This document shows, one piece after another, positions 30,657 through 40,035 of a stretch of DNA of 64,000 bases. Location of the stretch: assembly GCF_027853965.1 (NCBI RefSeq), contig NZ_JAQGLB010000004.1, positions 62,001 through 126,000 of the forward strand, written 5' to 3'. The notes below the pieces were generated by a model. It made no database searches, was not told the DNA's origin, and saw only the letters and a list, made by a program, of their open reading frames with translations. Within the stretch, counting starts at the first letter, position 1; every line of letters begins with the position of its first letter. The stretch comes from Saccharopolyspora indica. Lineage in GTDB: Bacteria; Actinomycetota; Actinomycetes; Mycobacteriales; Pseudonocardiaceae. A program made the translations under genes and the position numbers.

Positions 30657-32501
30657 TCAGCGACGACGCAGCAAACCGGTGAGCCGTCCGATGGCGGGCT
30701 GCAGTTCGGCCACTCGCAGGATCGACATGAGTCCGAAGATCGCCCCGAAACCGACCGCGCAACCCACCAGCAGCTGCAGCCAACCGGTGCCCAGACCAGG
30801 AGGACCGGGGATCAGCGCGTCGACGCCGAGCGTGCTCGCCCAGCACAGCAGTCCGCCCACGACCGACGCCAGCATCGTCTTCAGCAGCGTCTTGGTGAAC
30901 CGGCGGCTGCCCAGCGCACCGAGCCGGTGCCGCAGCCAGATCTCGCCGATCAGCCAGCCGATGACGTAGGTGAAGGAGTTCACGAAGGTAAGCCCGAACA
31001 CCACTTGGTCGGGCTCCAGCACCAGGGGCAGCGCGAAGGCCATCAGCACCTTGGCGGCGGTCATCAAGGTCACGATCAGCGTCGGCGTGCGCGCGTCGTT
31101 CAGGGCGTTGAACGTGCGCATCTGCATCATCGTCAACGCGTAGGGCAGGACGCCGAAGGCCGAGACGGCCAGCGCGAGCCCGAGCGTGGTGGCCTGCCCG
31201 GACATGTCGGACTTCACCGCGAACAGCGCCAGCGACAGCGGCACGCCGAGCGCGGTCATCACCGCGCTGACCGGCAGCAGGGTCACGGTGGACAGCCGGT
31301 TGCCCAGCGACAGGTCGTCGATGACCCGCTGGTTGTCGCCGTCCGCGGCCGCGGCGCTCATCCGCGGCAGGATCGCGGTCATGATCGAGAAGCCGATCAC
31401 CCCGTACGGCAGCTGCAGCAGCATCCACACGTAGCTGTAGGTCGACCAAGCACCCTTGGCGCTGTCGGTGGCCACCCGGCTCAGCGCGACCAGGCCGATC
31501 TGGCTGACCGCGACGTAGCCGAGCATCCACAGCGCGAGGCCGCCGAACTCCGAGAGCCTGCGGTCCCAACCCCAGCGCCAGCGCATCCGGAACCCGGTGC
31601 GGCGCAACGCGGGCAGCTGCACCAGCGCCTGGCAGAACACGCCGAGGGTGACGCCGATGCCGAGCACGAGCAGCTGCGGGTCGGTCATCGAGACCGGGTC
31701 CAGGGAGATCGCTCCCGGCATCAGCGCGAGCACGCTGATGGTGGCGATCACGACCAGGTTGTTCACCACCGGCGCCCAGGCCGGCGGGCTGAAGATCTGC
31801 TTGGACTGCAGGACCGCGCCGACCAGCGCGCTGATCCCGTAGAAGAAGATCTGCGGCAGCAGCAGGTAGGAGAAGGCGGTGACCAGCGCCCGGTTCGAGG
31901 CTTCGGAGTCGGAGACCAGCGCCATCGTCAGCAGCGGGGCGGCGACCATCGCCAGCAGCGTGCCCACGGCCAGCACCACGACCGCCAGCGTCATCAGCTG
32001 CTGCACGAACCGCTCGCCGCCGTCGGCGTCGCCCTTGCGCGCGCGCACCAGCACCGGCACCACGACGCTCGTCAGCACGCCGCCGATGAGCAGCTCGAAG
32101 AGCATGTTCGGCAGCGTGTTGGCCACGTTGAACGAGTCGTTGACGACGCCGAAGCCGATCACCCCGGCCAGCATCAGCTTCCACAGGAAGCCGGTGATCC
32201 GGCTGATCAGGGTCGCGATGGCCATCGAACCGCTGGCCTTGAGCAGCGACGGCTTGCCCTTGCCCGGCGAGACCGGGCGGATCACCTGGGTCTGCTCGGC
32301 GGCCTGCTCGGCCGCCTGGTCCATGCCGGGTTCCGGCGGGACCGCGGGGATCGGCTGGGTCTCGGCGACGTGCCACCCGCGGTGGGCGGGGGGCGGTCCC
32401 GGGCGCGGGGCGGTGGCCGGTCGCCGGATCGGCTCGGTGGGGCGCGTCCCGGGCTGCGGTCCGCGACCACCCATCCGCCCGGCATCCCTGTCTCGGTTCA
32501 C
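30657..32501 (-). CDS. murJ: Lipid II flippase MurJ (MviN)
   Basis: A 614-residue MOP-superfamily flippase that moves lipid II across the membrane for peptidoglycan synthesis. The first 95 residues are hydrophilic, Pro- and Arg-rich. The membrane domain begins with LLKASGSMAIATLISRITGFLWKLML, the typical MurJ N-terminal segment with the conserved Arg residues. NVANTLPNMLFELLIGGVLTSVVVPVLVR follows. Some 14 hydrophobic segments continue to about residue 605. The start is GTG 32501. It leads the murJ-pseudokinase pair and lies upstream of sigM on the same strand. A hairpin element lies about 130-290 bases upstream. Confidence 0.95.
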   Translation of the reverse strand: MNRDRDAGRMGGRGPQPGTRPTEPIRRPATAPRPGPPPAHRGWHVAETQPIPAVPPEPGMDQAAEQAAEQTQVIRPVSPGKGKPSLLKASGSMAIATLISRITGFLWKLMLAGVIGFGVVNDSFNVANTLPNMLFELLIGGVLTSVVVPVLVRARKGDADGGERFVQQLMTLAVVVLAVGTLLAMVAAPLLTMALVSDSEASNRALVTAFSYLLLPQIFFYGISALVGAVLQSKQIFSPPAWAPVVNNLVVIATISVLALMPGAISLDPVSMTDPQLLVLGIGVTLGVFCQALVQLPALRRTGFRMRWRWGWDRRLSEFGGLALWMLGYVAVSQIGLVALSRVATDSAKGAWSTYSYVWMLLQLPYGVIGFSIMTAILPRMSAAAADGDNQRVIDDLSLGNRLSTVTLLPVSAVMTALGVPLSLALFAVKSDMSGQATTLGLALAVSAFGVLPYALTMMQMRTFNALNDARTPTLIVTLMTAAKVLMAFALPLVLEPDQVVFGLTFVNSFTYVIGWLIGEIWLRHRLGALGSRRFTKTLLKTMLASVVGGLLCWASTLGVDALIPGPPGLGTGWLQLLVGCAVGFGAIFGLMSILRVAELQPAIGRLTGLLRRR

Positions 32502-32630
32502 TGCCTCAATCCTTCGCCCGCGCGGGAGTTGCCCGCCCGATCCTGTCGATTCCGCGGTGCGCCACCCCGAAAGTGTGATGGGACGGCATTCCGCCCAGGA
32601 TCTCAGAGCACATCTGCGGATCTTTTCGTG

Positions 32631-32790
32631 GTCTTCGTCTTGAAGCGGCGTAGCCGCTTAGCCCACCCTCGCAGCTCGCACCGCCGCGGGTTCTCAGCGT
32701 TCGCCTGGCGAGGATGGCCCGGCCGCCGTGTATTGGCATACATAAGGCCGGGCACCCGCAGTCCAGGCGGGCGCTGAGGTTCCGCTACCC
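32631..32790 (-). repeat. Dispersed hairpin element, copy 2
   Basis: Outer stem GCCCGGCC (32717-32724) pairs with GGCCGGGC (32746-32753). Inner stem TGTAT (32729-32733) pairs with ATACA (32738-32742). A second hairpin (AAGCGGC-GTA-GCCGCTT on the plus strand) lies near 32643-32659. In the minus orientation it precedes murJ. The whole 322-base gap 32502-32823 is largely this element. Confidence 0.85.
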
Positions 32791-32823
32791 GCACCGCCAC
32801 GCAAACCGAGTTCGCTGATGACT

Positions 32824-35040
32824 TCAGCCCGGGTTTCGATCACCTTCGGTGGTGGCGACCTGCGCGGTTTCCGGGTTGTCCGGCGTCTCGCCCGCCTGCT
32901 CCGCCGCGCGGCGCTTCTGCCTGGCCCGCAAGCGCTTGAAGATCCGCCGTGCGGACATGAGCACCAGCAGCGCCGCGGCGCTCAGGGTGATGATCATGAT
33001 CAGCGGGCCGTAGTTGCCGGACTTGTAGGTCAGCCGCTTCGTCTCGCCGAACTGGGTGCCGGCCTGGGTGCTCACCTTGACGTCGAGGGTGAAGGTCCCG
33101 GCGCGCTGCGCCGTGGTCTGCAGCCAGAACACCCGCCGCGACTTCGCCGGGACGGTGCCGAACCCGCCGAAGTCGGTCTGCACCTGCACGCCCGGCACCT
33201 GCGGGATGTGGAACACCACGCCCACCGTGATCGGCAGGTCGTTGACCACGGTCAGCGGCGTCGGGCTGTCCGGCGAGGCGCCCACCAGCTGGGTCGGGGA
33301 CTCCTCGATGCGGACCATGCCGAAGATCTCCTCGACGGTCCCCCTGGCCAGCCCCACCCAGTGCTCGGCGGCGCCCGGGTTCCCGCGCCACGCGCTGGAC
33401 GCGCCGCGCAGCAGCCCGTTGACCAGCGGCGTGGTGATCCGGCCGCGTTCCACGTCGGAGGCCGGGTCCCGCTCCGAGGACCGGTACAGGTCGCCGACCT
33501 TGAAGTTCTGCTCGGCCAGCTGCTTGAGCACCGGCTGCGGAATCTCCGCCGAACCGGCTTCCACCGGGTAGCTGAGGTCGGCTTCGGGCAGCGTCGCCGG
33601 CTCCGGCTCGGGCAGCGAGCGGAGGCGGATCAGCCCGGCGTCGTTGAGGCCGCGCATGCCGTCGAGCAGTTCGCGCAGGTCGTCGCCGCGGAGGTTCCAG
33701 CGGCGCGGCGGCGCCAGCACCGAGGTGGCGTCGCCGACGGAGCCCTGGGTCGCCCGGAAGGTGAGCGCGCCGAGCGCGTTCTGCGCCGACTCCAGCTGCG
33801 CGACCGGCGGCGAGAGATCGGTGGTCTTGTCCCCGGTGTCGCGCAGCGGGTCGAGCGCGCTGGTCAGCAGCGGGTCGACCGGGATGGCGGTCATGTCGCG
33901 GCCGCGGATGCGCACCGGGTCCAGCGAGCCGGCCGGGATGTTCAACGACTGCGGCTCCAGCAGCACGGTGCCGGGCAGGTCGCCGCTCGCCGGATCGGCC
34001 AGCGCGCCTTCGACCGGCCACAGCACGCTGCGAGGTTCGACGCCCAGCACGCTCTTGTCCTTGAGCAGGTCGGCGCCGTCCAGCGCGATGTCGACCAGGT
34101 CGGGCAGCCCGGCGCGGGCGAGCGCCGCCACGTCGGCGTCGGCGTAGGGCAGCGCGATCACGCACCGGCCCGAGGTGACCTCCCGCAGCTTGCTCATCCA
34201 GAGGTTCGCGGCACCGGTGCCGATCCCGTCGGCGAGCTTGCCGTCGGGCTGTTTCACCTGGTACGGCGCCTGCATCGCGCGGACGGTGATCAGCAGGTCG
34301 GGGTCGATGGCGAAGCACAGCGCGCTGCCCATCGGCGAGCCCGCGGGCGCGCTGTCGGACACCGCCTGCAGCAGGTCGTACAGTCGGCCGCCGGGCGCCA
34401 GCGAGGTGGACAGCGCGTCGTCGACCAGCACCGGGCGCATGCCGGGCAGGGCCTCCCGCACCAGCCGCGGGTAGTCGACGATCGGCACCAGCATGCTGAC
34501 CTCGGTGGGGTGCGCGGGCGGCGGCGCCGGGCTGCCCGGGGTGCTGAGCACCGGCAGCAGGAAGCGGGATTCGGCGATCCGCGCCCGGCCGCCCACCGCG
34601 GGCACGCCGTTGACGTTGACCAGCAGCGGGTAGACGCCGGGCTGGGTGATCTGCAGCGAGTTCGGGCCGGTCAGCGGGATGCGCAGCTCGATGTCGATCT
34701 GCTGCCCGGGAGCCAGGCGGTCCGCGACCGAGGTGAACGCGGGTTCGGTGACCGTCGGGGTGGCGCTGCGCATGGCGCGCTGCACGGCCGGTTCGTTGGT
34801 GGCCGGGTTGCCGCGCTGGACGCGGGCCTCGATGCCCTTGATCGGGCTGTCGCCGGTGTTGGTCAACCGGCCGGAGATGACCACCTCGCCGGGGCCGCCG
34901 TCCGCGACCACCGATGGGGTGACTTTCGTCACGTCGAGTTGGGCGGGGCTGTCGCCCTGCGCCGCGGCCGGCGGCGCCATGGCCACCGGGAGACCTGCGA
35001 AAACCAGCACCGCGACCACCGCGGCCAGCAGAAACCTCAA
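32824..35040 (-). CDS. DUF6049 secreted/membrane protein
   Basis: A 738-residue protein. A signal peptide ([22 protein letters not shown]) is followed by a long extracytoplasmic region. One membrane segment lies near residues 675-697 ([20 protein letters not shown]), with a basic cytosolic tail ([16 protein letters not shown]). Start TTG 35040 overlaps the Nudix stop as TTGA and has GGAG six bases upstream. The homologue is Rv3909, always beside murJ and mutT4. The first domain resembles an Ig-like DUF, with [16 protein letters not shown]. No enzyme motif was seen. Conservation beside murJ suggests a cell-envelope role, but this is inference. Confidence 0.88.
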   Translation of the reverse strand: MRFLLAAVVAVLVFAGLPVAMAPPAAAQGDSPAQLDVTKVTPSVVADGGPGEVVISGRLTNTGDSPIKGIEARVQRGNPATNEPAVQRAMRSATPTVTEPAFTSVADRLAPGQQIDIELRIPLTGPNSLQITQPGVYPLLVNVNGVPAVGGRARIAESRFLLPVLSTPGSPAPPPAHPTEVSMLVPIVDYPRLVREALPGMRPVLVDDALSTSLAPGGRLYDLLQAVSDSAPAGSPMGSALCFAIDPDLLITVRAMQAPYQVKQPDGKLADGIGTGAANLWMSKLREVTSGRCVIALPYADADVAALARAGLPDLVDIALDGADLLKDKSVLGVEPRSVLWPVEGALADPASGDLPGTVLLEPQSLNIPAGSLDPVRIRGRDMTAIPVDPLLTSALDPLRDTGDKTTDLSPPVAQLESAQNALGALTFRATQGSVGDATSVLAPPRRWNLRGDDLRELLDGMRGLNDAGLIRLRSLPEPEPATLPEADLSYPVEAGSAEIPQPVLKQLAEQNFKVGDLYRSSERDPASDVERGRITTPLVNGLLRGASSAWRGNPGAAEHWVGLARGTVEEIFGMVRIEESPTQLVGASPDSPTPLTVVNDLPITVGVVFHIPQVPGVQVQTDFGGFGTVPAKSRRVFWLQTTAQRAGTFTLDVKVSTQAGTQFGETKRLTYKSGNYGPLIMIITLSAAALLVLMSARRIFKRLRARQKRRAAEQAGETPDNPETAQVATTEGDRNPG

Positions 35041-35594
35041 CCCGGCTCCGTCCCGCTACCTCGCACCGGACGGGCCCCGAGCCGATCGCTCGCCCCGTCC
35101 GCACCGTCGCCGCGCATGCTCAGCGCGCGGCGCACCAGCCGACGCTCATCGGCGTAGGCCAGCACCTCGTCCAGTTCACCAAGCGGCACCCACGCCACCT
35201 CGGTGACCTCCACGTCCTCGTCGGAAAGCTCACCGCCCACCGCATCCAGCAGGAAGTGGTGGACGGTCTTGTGTATGCGCCGGTTGCCCGCGACGAACCA
35301 GTAGTCGATGGTGCCGATCGGGTGCACGACCCGACCGATGATCCCGGTCTCCTCGGCGACCTCGCGCACCGCGGTCTGCTCCGGGGTCTCACCGGCCTCG
35401 ATGTGCCCCTTCGGCAGCGACCACAGCAGTCGGCCCTTGCGGTCCAGCCTCCCGATGATCGCAGCGCGCTGTTCGCTGCCGTTCACCACCAGCCCGCCTG
35501 CGGACGTCTCGTCGACGGTCCGCAGCCTGCGCCGCCGGCGTCGGTTCCGACGCCCCGGCTGAGCACCGCCGGAGCGGCCGGGCGACGGGGGCAT
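35037..35594 (-). CDS. Nudix hydrolase, MutT4-like
   Basis: A 185-residue Nudix protein. A short Arg-rich N-terminus ([11 protein letters not shown]) precedes the fold, which begins [11 protein letters not shown]. The Nudix box is complete: [23 protein letters not shown], with the REVAEE metal-binding core. It hydrolyses a nucleoside diphosphate linked to another group. Sanitising oxidised nucleotides is the role proposed for MutT4 (Rv3908), which has the same position. It is translationally coupled to the DUF6049 gene downstream and divergent from the CCA-adding enzyme. Confidence 0.92.
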   Translation of the reverse strand: MPPSPGRSGGAQPGRRNRRRRRRLRTVDETSAGGLVVNGSEQRAAIIGRLDRKGRLLWSLPKGHIEAGETPEQTAVREVAEETGIIGRVVHPIGTIDYWFVAGNRRIHKTVHHFLLDAVGGELSDEDVEVTEVAWVPLGELDEVLAYADERRLVRRALSMRGDGADGASDRLGARPVRGSGTEPG

Positions 35595-35743
35595 GGAGCC
35601 GATGGTAGTGCGATCAGGGCTCGGTCGTTCCCAGTGGCCGATTTGCGCTGCTCATGCACCGGGAGCGTTTCGGGGCGCCGAACGCTCCCGAGCGGACATG
35701 CCGTCGCTCAGGCACCGTGCGGGGGCCGATATCCTGGTAAATC

Positions 35744-37234
35744 GTGTCCTCTCCTTCGCACCACGACCCCGCTTCGTCCGCCGAGCTGCAGGCGCGCGAG
35801 CGCCAAGCGCAGCGCAACGCCGTGGTCGAGCTCGTCCGGGTCGCACCCGTCGCGGAGGAGCTGGCCGAGCGGTTCGCCGCTGCCGGGCACCGGCTGTTCC
35901 TGGTCGGCGGGAGCGTGCGGGACGCGCTGCTGGGCCGGCTGGGCACCGATCTGGACTTCACCACCGAGGCCCGGCCGGAGCAGGTCCGCGAGCTGCTGAA
36001 CGGCTGGGCCGAGACGATCTGGGACACCGGGATCGAGTTCGGCACGCTCGGCGCCTACCGGCACGGGACGACGGTGGAGGTCACCACCTTCCGCGCCGAC
36101 ACCTACGACCGGGTGGGGCGCAACCCCGACGTCGCCTTCGGCGACTCCATCGAGGGCGACCTGGTGCGCCGCGACTTCACCGTGAACGCGATGGCCATCG
36201 AGCTGCCGAGCCGGACGTTCGTCGACCGGCACGACGGGATGGCCGACCTGGCGGCGCGGCGGCTGGACACCCCCGCCGCCCCGGAGGACTCCTTCGCCGA
36301 CGACCCGCTGCGCATGCTGCGCGCCGCCCGGTTCGTCTCCCAGCTCGGCTTCACCGCCAGCGACCGGGTGGTCCGGGCGATGACCGACATGGCCACCGAG
36401 ATCACCCGGATCACCCCGGAGCGGGTCCAGGTCGAGCTGTCCAAGCTGCTGTGCGGCGAGTTCCCGCGGCGCGGCGTCGAGCTGCTGGTGGAGACCGGGC
36501 TGGCCGACCACGTGCTGCCCGAGGTGCCCGCGATGAAGCTGGAGATCGACGAGCACCACCAGCACAAGGACGTCTACAGCCACTCGCTGACGGTGCTGGA
36601 CCAGGCGATCGACCTGGAGCGCGCGGCGGACCCGGACGGCGAGCCGGACCTGGTGCTGCGGCTGGCCGCGCTGCTGCACGACATCGGCAAGCCCGGCACC
36701 CGGCGCTTCGAGTCCGGCGGCGGGGTGAGCTTCCACCACCACGAGGTGGTCGGCGCGAAGATGGCCCGCAAGCGGCTGCGCGCGCTGCGCTACCCCAAGG
36801 ACGTGATCAACCAGGTCGCCGACCTGGTGTTCCTGCACCTGCGGTTCCACGGCTACAGCGACGGCCAGTGGACCGACTCGGCGGTGCGCCGGTACGTCAA
36901 CGACGCGGGCCCGCTGCTGGACCGGCTGCACAAGCTGGTGCGCGCCGACTGCACCACCCGCAACAAGCGCAAGGCCGCGGGCCTGCAGCGCGCCTACGAC
37001 GATCTCGAGGAGCGCATCGATCGGATCGCGGCGGCGGAGGACCTGGCGAAGGTCCGGCCCGATCTGGACGGCAACGAGATCATGCGGCTGCTCGGCGTCG
37101 AGCCCGGACCGGTGGTCGGCAAGGCCTGGAAGCACTTGAAGGAGCTTCGCCTGGACCGCGGGCCGATGTCTCACGAGGAAGCCGTCGAGGAGCTCCACAA
37201 GTGGGCTCGCGAGCAGGGCATCGACGTTCCCTGA
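35744..37234 (+). CDS. pcnA: CCA tRNA nucleotidyltransferase
   Basis: A 496-residue class II nucleotidyltransferase that adds or repairs the 3' CCA of tRNAs; the two tRNA genes here lack encoded CCA. The head has LFLVGGSVRDALLGR and the catalytic DLDFTTEA. RRDFTVNAMAI and EDSFADDPLRMLRAARFVSQ follow. A C-terminal HD domain has LLHDIGKPGTR, which could act as a phosphohydrolase. The start is GTG 35744. No Shine-Dalgarno is seen, but a -10-like TATCCT lies at 35730-35735, eight bases upstream, suggesting a leaderless mRNA. The same order is seen in M. tuberculosis (pcnA, Rv3907c). Confidence 0.96.
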   Translation: MSSPSHHDPASSAELQARERQAQRNAVVELVRVAPVAEELAERFAAAGHRLFLVGGSVRDALLGRLGTDLDFTTEARPEQVRELLNGWAETIWDTGIEFGTLGAYRHGTTVEVTTFRADTYDRVGRNPDVAFGDSIEGDLVRRDFTVNAMAIELPSRTFVDRHDGMADLAARRLDTPAAPEDSFADDPLRMLRAARFVSQLGFTASDRVVRAMTDMATEITRITPERVQVELSKLLCGEFPRRGVELLVETGLADHVLPEVPAMKLEIDEHHQHKDVYSHSLTVLDQAIDLERAADPDGEPDLVLRLAALLHDIGKPGTRRFESGGGVSFHHHEVVGAKMARKRLRALRYPKDVINQVADLVFLHLRFHGYSDGQWTDSAVRRYVNDAGPLLDRLHKLVRADCTTRNKRKAAGLQRAYDDLEERIDRIAAAEDLAKVRPDLDGNEIMRLLGVEPGPVVGKAWKHLKELRLDRGPMSHEEAVEELHKWAREQGIDVP

Positions 37235-37389
37235 TCGGGTAATCGCAGGTCAGAAGGTTAATAGTAATACTAAATCCTAACTCTCACTGATATCTGCGGT
37301 TGTTGAGCACTGATTGCTGCTGATTCCGGCCGCCGGTGCGGCAATGTTCGGTCCAGGTGGGTCCGTGCACGGGCAACCAGTGAGATCAT

Positions 37390-37968
37390 GTGCAGGTGGG
37401 AACAGACGCGGACGTGGAACCGGGGACGCTGCTCGTCGCCGCCCCACAGCTGCTGGACCGGAACTTCCGGCGAACCGTCGTGTACGTCATTCACCACCGC
37501 GCCGAGGGCACCCTCGGCGTCGTGCTGAACCGGCCGAGCGAGGTCACGGTGGGCGAGGTGCTGCCGAAGTGGGGCGAGCACGCGAGCGAGCCGCAGTCGC
37601 TGTTCGTCGGCGGCCCCGTCGAGCAGCGCACCGCGATCTGCCTGGCCGCGCTGCGCGCCGGCGAGGACACCGGGACCGTCTCCGGCATGGTCGGCGTCCG
37701 CGGCCCGGTCGGCCTGGTCGACCTCGACGGCGACCCGGCGGACCTGGTGCCGAAGGCGCGCGGGCTGCGCTTCTTCGCCGGCTACGCGGGCTGGGAGCCG
37801 GGCCAGCTGGCGGGTGAGATCGAGCGCGGCGACTGGATCGTGGTGCCCGCGCTGCCGGACGACGTGATCGCCGACCCGGGCGCCGAGCTGTGGGGCCGCG
37901 TCCTGCGCCGCCAGGGGCCGCCGCTGGCGTTCCTCGCGACCCACCCCGGAGACGTCCGCCTGAACTGA
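37390..37968 (+). CDS. YqgE/AlgH family protein
   Basis: A 192-residue DUF179 protein. The motifs GTLLVAAPQLLDRNFRRTVVYVI, EGTLGVVLNRPSE, FVGGPVEQ and FFAGYAGWEPGQLAGEI are characteristic. The start is GTG 37390, or GTG 37396 two codons later. The biochemical role is unknown. In other bacteria it is linked to transcriptional control of alginate or stress genes without a DNA-binding motif. The 155-base region before it is unusually AT-rich for this genome. The VOC gene starts 12 bases after it. Confidence 0.9.
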   Translation: MQVGTDADVEPGTLLVAAPQLLDRNFRRTVVYVIHHRAEGTLGVVLNRPSEVTVGEVLPKWGEHASEPQSLFVGGPVEQRTAICLAALRAGEDTGTVSGMVGVRGPVGLVDLDGDPADLVPKARGLRFFAGYAGWEPGQLAGEIERGDWIVVPALPDDVIADPGAELWGRVLRRQGPPLAFLATHPGDVRLN

Positions 37969-37979
37969 AGGGGAGCCGC

Positions 37980-38336
37980 ATGGACTTGCGAAGCGCGACG
38001 GTGGGGATGCCGGTCAGCGACCTGCGCCGCGCCGTGGAGTGGTACCAGCGCGTGTTCGCGCTCGCCGGGCCGGATCTCGAACCGGCCGACGGAGTCGTGG
38101 AGTTCCAGCTCGGGCCGATCTGGCTGCAGCTCGGCGAGGAGCCGACCGCCCGCTCCGGCGCCGAAGTGGTGACCCGCTTCGACGTCGCCGACGTCGCGGC
38201 GGAGCGGGACCGCCTGGTCGGGCTCGGCGTCGAGGTCGGACCGCTCGAGCACGTCCCCGGTGCGGTCGACTACTTCGACTTCGCCGATCCCGACGGCAAC
38301 CGGCTCAGCCTCTACACCCTGCTGGCCCAGGGCTGA
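37980..38336 (+). CDS. VOC (glyoxalase/dioxygenase-fold) protein
   Basis: A 118-residue vicinal-oxygen-chelate protein from ATG 37980, with GGGGAG upstream. The two beta-alpha-beta units begin VGMPVSDLRRAVEWYQRVF and VVTRFDVADVAAERDRLVGLG. It ends DPDGNRLSLYTL. Metal-ligand positions are not obvious from sequence alone, so a resistance, lyase or isomerase role cannot be chosen. It follows yqgE closely and is probably in the same transcript. Confidence 0.85.
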   Translation: MDLRSATVGMPVSDLRRAVEWYQRVFALAGPDLEPADGVVEFQLGPIWLQLGEEPTARSGAEVVTRFDVADVAAERDRLVGLGVEVGPLEHVPGAVDYFDFADPDGNRLSLYTLLAQG

Positions 38337-38355
38337 GTTGTCCCCAGGTTCTGCG

Positions 38356-38381
38356 GGTTGTCCACAGGCCTGTGGACAACC
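38356..38381. promoter_or_regulatory. Head-to-head DnaA boxes in a 26-bp palindrome
   Basis: GGTTGTCCACAGG and its complement form a perfect palindrome containing two perfect TTGTCCACA boxes. A related TTGTCCCCA lies just before it. It sits between convergent VOC and SdpI-family genes, about 26 kb from oriC. It may be a terminator stem, a DnaA-binding site, or both. Confidence 0.6.
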
Positions 38382-38385
38382 TCGG

Positions 38386-38799
38386 TCAGCCGCGCGGGAG
38401 GGAACTGCAGCAGCCGCCCGCGCAACCGCCGCACCCACCGGCCGCGGCCGGAGCGGGCATCGCCTCGGCGGCGCGGTTGCCGAGCACGCCCCCGGCGGTC
38501 ATCAGGACGAACGCCCCGACCAGGCCGAACACCGAGATCATCACCACCGAGAACGTCGAGGCGAGCATCGGCAGCGACGCACCGGCCAGCACGGCCGCCG
38601 CGCCACCGGCCAGCATCGCGGGCCCCGCCGCCCGGTTGGCGACGTCGAACGCCTCGTCGCTGCTCATGGCGGCGGGAGTGCGGACACCGACGTAGCGGTT
38701 GCGGGGCAGCTGCCCCCGCAACCCCCGGAAGCCGAGCAGCAGCAGCGCCGCCCCGCCGAGGACCAAGATCGCGCAGAGGATCACCTGAACAGCGAGCAC
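38386..38799 (-). CDS. SdpI-family membrane protein with Cys-rich tail
   Basis: A 137-residue membrane protein. The first segment is about residues 1-24. RNRYVGVRTPAAMSSDEAFDVANRAAGP is the SdpI/YfhL signature loop. Two further segments (AMLAGGAAAVLAGASLPML and VVMISVFGLVGAFVLMTAGG) follow. The C-terminus has four cysteines in GGCGGCAGGCC, an unusual tail. SdpI in Bacillus protects against a toxic peptide; the broad family has mostly unknown roles. Divergent from the phytase-like gene. Confidence 0.8.
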   Translation of the reverse strand: MLAVQVILCAILVLGGAALLLLGFRGLRGQLPRNRYVGVRTPAAMSSDEAFDVANRAAGPAMLAGGAAAVLAGASLPMLASTFSVVMISVFGLVGAFVLMTAGGVLGNRAAEAMPAPAAAGGCGGCAGGCCSSLPRG

Positions 38800-38923
38800 C
38801 CCACCAGACTAGGAGAGCACCGGACTTGACCTGCGTCACGGTGCGGCTACGACGCTCCGCGGCGGGCCGATGCGCAACTTGATCGCCACCTGCCGGACAC
38901 CCTGATCGGGTGTGCTGTGGCGC

Positions 38924-39991
38924 ATGGCGAAGACAACTGTGCTGAGCGGGGTGCTGGCCGCCGGGCTGCTGGTCGCGGCCGCGACTCCGGCGACGGCCGG
39001 GCCCGACCGGGTCGAGCTGGTCGGCGAGACCACCCTGCCGCACGCGATGCAGTTCGACGGCACCACCGTCGGCGGGCTCTCCGGGATCGACTACGACCCG
39101 CAGACCGGCGAGTGGGTGCTGATCAGCGACGACCGCTCCGACAAGCAGCCGGCGCGGATCTACACCGGTCGCTTCGAGGGCGGCGAGTTCCGGCTCACCG
39201 GCACCTCGCCGCTGCTGCGCCCGGACGGCACCACCTACCCGCAGGGCACCGTGGACCCGGAGGACGTGCGCTGGGACCCGTGGACCGGCGACATCTGGTG
39301 GACCAGCGAGGGCGAGCGCGCCCAGCAGCTGATCGACCCGACGATCCGCCGCGCGAAGGCGGACGGCTCCTTCGCCGGTGACCTGCCGATCGCGGACAAC
39401 CTGCGGATGCGTCCGGAGACCGGCCCGAAGCAGAACGAGGTGCTGGAGGGGCTGACGCTGGCCCAGGGCGGCTCCCTGGTGGTCAGCGCGATGGAAGGCC
39501 CGCTGGTCGAGGACGGCGAGTCGCCGACCGCCGAGCACGGCGCGCTGTCCCGGATCACCGTGCAGACCCGCCACGGCCGCGTCCTCGGCCAGTACGCCTA
39601 CCCGCTGGACCCGGTGTTCGCCGAGTCCCCGACCGGCGGCTTCGCCAACAACGGCGTCACCGCGGTCCTGGCCGATTGGGGCGGCGACTACCTGGTGCTG
39701 GAGCGCTCCTTCGTCACCGGCGTCGGCAACTCGGTCCGGCTCTACCGGGTCAACCCGCGGGGCGCCACGGACGTGCGCGACGTCGACTCGCTGGCCGGCG
39801 CCGACGTCCGCCCGCTGCGCAAGCAGCTGGTGGCCGACCTGGGCGACCTCGACCTGAGCACGGTGGACAACGTGGAGGGCATGACCTGGGGCCCGTGGCT
39901 GCCGGACGGCCGCCGCAGCCTGGTCCTGGTCAGCGACGACAACTTCTCCCCCACCCAGACCACCCAGCTGATCACCCTCGCGGTGCGCTGA
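38924..39991 (+). CDS. Secreted esterase-like/phytase-like protein
   Basis: 355 residues from ATG 38924; the open frame begins at 38912. A signal peptide (MAKTTVLSGVLAAGLLVAAA, cut after TPATA) shows secretion. The mature part has GGLSGIDYDPQTGEWVLISDD near the start, DPEDVRWDPWTGDIWWTSEGE in the middle, NEVLEGLTL, and a final VEGMTWGPWLPDGRRSLVLVSDDN. This matches the 'esterase-like activity of phytase' beta-propeller family. Substrate is unknown, probably a phosphate or phosphonate ester outside the cell. Confidence 0.88.
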   Translation: MAKTTVLSGVLAAGLLVAAATPATAGPDRVELVGETTLPHAMQFDGTTVGGLSGIDYDPQTGEWVLISDDRSDKQPARIYTGRFEGGEFRLTGTSPLLRPDGTTYPQGTVDPEDVRWDPWTGDIWWTSEGERAQQLIDPTIRRAKADGSFAGDLPIADNLRMRPETGPKQNEVLEGLTLAQGGSLVVSAMEGPLVEDGESPTAEHGALSRITVQTRHGRVLGQYAYPLDPVFAESPTGGFANNGVTAVLADWGGDYLVLERSFVTGVGNSVRLYRVNPRGATDVRDVDSLAGADVRPLRKQLVADLGDLDLSTVDNVEGMTWGPWLPDGRRSLVLVSDDNFSPTQTTQLITLAVR

Positions 39992-40035
39992 TCCGCTGGG
40001 GAAACGGGGTTGGCGGTCTCCGCTACCCTGGGTGC

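Noticed and set aside
28782..32777. 1331-codon open frame on the plus strand
   Set aside because: Antisense to the pseudokinase and murJ; low-complexity His/Gln/Arg-rich product typical of shadow frames in GC-rich DNA.
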